Shown here: piece after piece, positions 62,870 through 64,000 of the stretch
Position numbering within the stretch: the stretch's first letter is position 1
Layout: each line of letters begins with the position of its first letter
DNA from: Gossypium raimondii
Taxonomy: Eukaryota > Streptophyta > Magnoliopsida > Malvales > Malvaceae
Length of the DNA: 64,000 bases
NCBI RefSeq assembly: GCF_025698545.1
Contig: NC_068575.1
Location: forward strand, 47,129,980-47,193,979
Reading direction: 5' to 3'
The notes under the pieces: generated by a model
Told to the model about the DNA's origin: nothing
Seen by the model: the letters and a program-made list of their open reading frames with translations, nothing else
The model's database searches: none
Program-made: the position numbers and the translations under genes

Positions 62870-63976
62870 ATGAAGAACCCTTTGTGTTCTTGTCTACGCT
62901 TGTTTGTTTTAAACAAAACTTCCCCTCAACTAAATCGAGGTTCAGAACTACCGGAGGGTTTATGCCGTCATTTTTCACTAGCTGACATCAAAGCCGCCAC
63001 CAACAACTTCCACCCCAACTCAGTTATTGGTGAAAGTTGTTTTTGGAGTGTCCACAAAGGGACTATTGATAATGGAACCATAGTTGTCAAGCGCTGCCGA
63101 AGTGGATCATTTCAAGACGCAGTGAGAGAGCTCCAAAATGAGGTACGGTTTCTTTGCCAGTTGCGCCACCCCCTTCTCGTCTCTCTTATCGGGATTTGCG
63201 AAGAGCGAAATGAGATGATCCTCGTGTATGAGTACGTGAGCAGATGGACACTTGCTGATCATCTCTACGGTCAGGGTTATGCACCAGTCCCTTGGAAGAG
63301 AAGGCTACAAATATGCATTAGTGCAGCACGAGGACTGCACTACCTTCACACTGGTGCAAAATACGCTCTATTTCACGGTCACATTACGAGCCGAAGCATT
63401 CTTGTAACTGAAGAATTGTCTTGTAAGCTTCATGACTTTAGGCTCTCGAGATTGGGTTCCTTTAGCATGTCAAAAGCTTCGAGAGTTCGAAAAGAGTCAA
63501 GAATTACGGGTACTTTTGGGTACATGGCTCCGGAGTATGCCATGTATGGGGAACTGACAGAAAAATCTGATGTTTTCTCATTTGGGATCATCTTATACGA
63601 AGTTCTTTTAGGCAGAACAGCCTATGATAGCACGCTCCCAAAGCATAAACAACATATACTTAATTGGCTGAAGGAATCCCAAAGGGAAGGAGCCATTTAT
63701 AATTCCATTGATCCATACCTCAAGGGAAGGATAGCTCCAGAATGTTTGGACAAGTATTTGGATATCGCTTCTAGTTGTGCCCATTATAAGGGAAATGAAA
63801 GGCCAGCAATGGGTGAGGTGGTGGTCACACTAGAGCTTGCCTTGGAGCTGCAAGAGAGAACAGAATCCAAAATGGAGGCCATCAATCCTTCTGGTGAATT
63901 TATGTATGAAGAATTGTTTTCTGCCTCTGTTTCCGAATTTTGCTTTCCATACGACGATTATGGCAGTAACTCGTAA
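62870..63976 (+). CDS. Receptor-like cytoplasmic kinase homologue of the FERONIA (CrRLK1L) type, predicted pseudokinase, 368 aa
   Basis: A single exon encodes a kinase domain (about 34-325) after a short N-terminus MKNPLCSCLRLF whose Cys6 and Cys8 could be S-acylated. There is no signal peptide, malectin ectodomain or membrane span. FSLADIKAATNNF, YEYVSRWTLADHLYG, WKRRLQICISAARGLHYLHTG and SDVFSFGIILYEVL are typical of the CrRLK1L group. Lys74 (IVVKR), Glu91, APE (220-222), Asp234 and Arg311 are kept. The catalytic loop reads HGH (169-171) instead of HRD, with the following K and N also changed (Thr173, Ser176). DFG is DFR (189-191), and the Gly loop reads GESCFWSV. Phosphotransfer is therefore unlikely; a scaffold or decoy role is possible. 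The frame is open over 368 codons, which argues against a dead pseudogene. Confidence 0.9.
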   Translation: MKNPLCSCLRLFVLNKTSPQLNRGSELPEGLCRHFSLADIKAATNNFHPNSVIGESCFWSVHKGTIDNGTIVVKRCRSGSFQDAVRELQNEVRFLCQLRHPLLVSLIGICEERNEMILVYEYVSRWTLADHLYGQGYAPVPWKRRLQICISAARGLHYLHTGAKYALFHGHITSRSILVTEELSCKLHDFRLSRLGSFSMSKASRVRKESRITGTFGYMAPEYAMYGELTEKSDVFSFGIILYEVLLGRTAYDSTLPKHKQHILNWLKESQREGAIYNSIDPYLKGRIAPECLDKYLDIASSCAHYKGNERPAMGEVVVTLELALELQERTESKMEAINPSGEFMYEELFSASVSEFCFPYDDYGSNS

Positions 63977-64000
63977 GGCCTGGATAGCAATGGTTTCCAT

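Noticed and set aside
1-64000. Prokaryotic-type features (CRISPR arrays, operons, riboswitches) and tRNA/rRNA genes
   Set aside because: The window is plant nuclear DNA. No array, rRNA segment or convincing tRNA cloverleaf was seen by eye.

Overview
This is AT-rich nuclear DNA from a eudicot plant. It has intron-split genes with GT/AG junctions, plant-only families (COBRA-like, reversibly glycosylated polypeptide, CrRLK1L-type kinase), many MITEs and Ty3/Gypsy remains. The repeat types and the protein sequences fit Malvaceae such as cotton, but that is inference and no search was run. Exon models were assembled by hand by joining frames at splice sites; all eight multi-exon models close in frame.

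Layout. 1-5.83 kb: the 3' part of a broken Ty3/Gypsy element, with an internal array of ~99-bp repeats and a probable 3' LTR. 5.8-17 kb: gene-poor DNA with a dense MITE cluster (three Tourist-like, three hAT-like) and one LTR-like fossil. 17.4-22.0 kb (+): 10-exon O-fucosyltransferase-family gene. 22.6-24.7 kb: a diverged local duplication and a decayed bHLH (BIM-like) gene fragment. 25.8-26.9 kb (-): proline-rich Pollen Ole e 1/extensin-type protein. 28.3-29.0 kb: a Mutator-like fold-back element. 31.8-36.3 kb (+): RCC1-repeat protein. 38.1-42.7 kb (+): tRNA guanine-26 dimethyltransferase TRM1. 43.7-45.1 kb (-): RGP/UDP-arabinopyranose mutase. 46.2-48.6 kb (-): secreted PI-PLC X-domain protein. 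50.9-51.9 kb: pogo-like transposon remnant. 53.7-55.5 kb (+) and 56.3-58.5 kb (-): two COBRA-like genes, tail to tail. 60.9-62.0 kb: non-autonomous element with ~300-bp terminal inverted repeats. 62.9-64.0 kb (+): intronless kinase-like gene of the FERONIA type, predicted catalytically dead.

Several genes serve the cell wall: the Ole e 1/proline-rich protein, the arabinose-supplying mutase, and the COBL4-like and COB/COBL1-like GPI proteins tied to cellulose deposition. As I recall, Arabidopsis holds counterparts in two duplicated blocks (At3g02210-At3g02320 and At5g15630-At5g15810). This would make 25-59 kb an old conserved block that still has both COBRA-like genes side by side. I found no convincing new molecular system. 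The items most worth a second look are the pseudokinase, the O-fucosyltransferase with an altered core motif, the COBL pair and the two large inverted-repeat elements.
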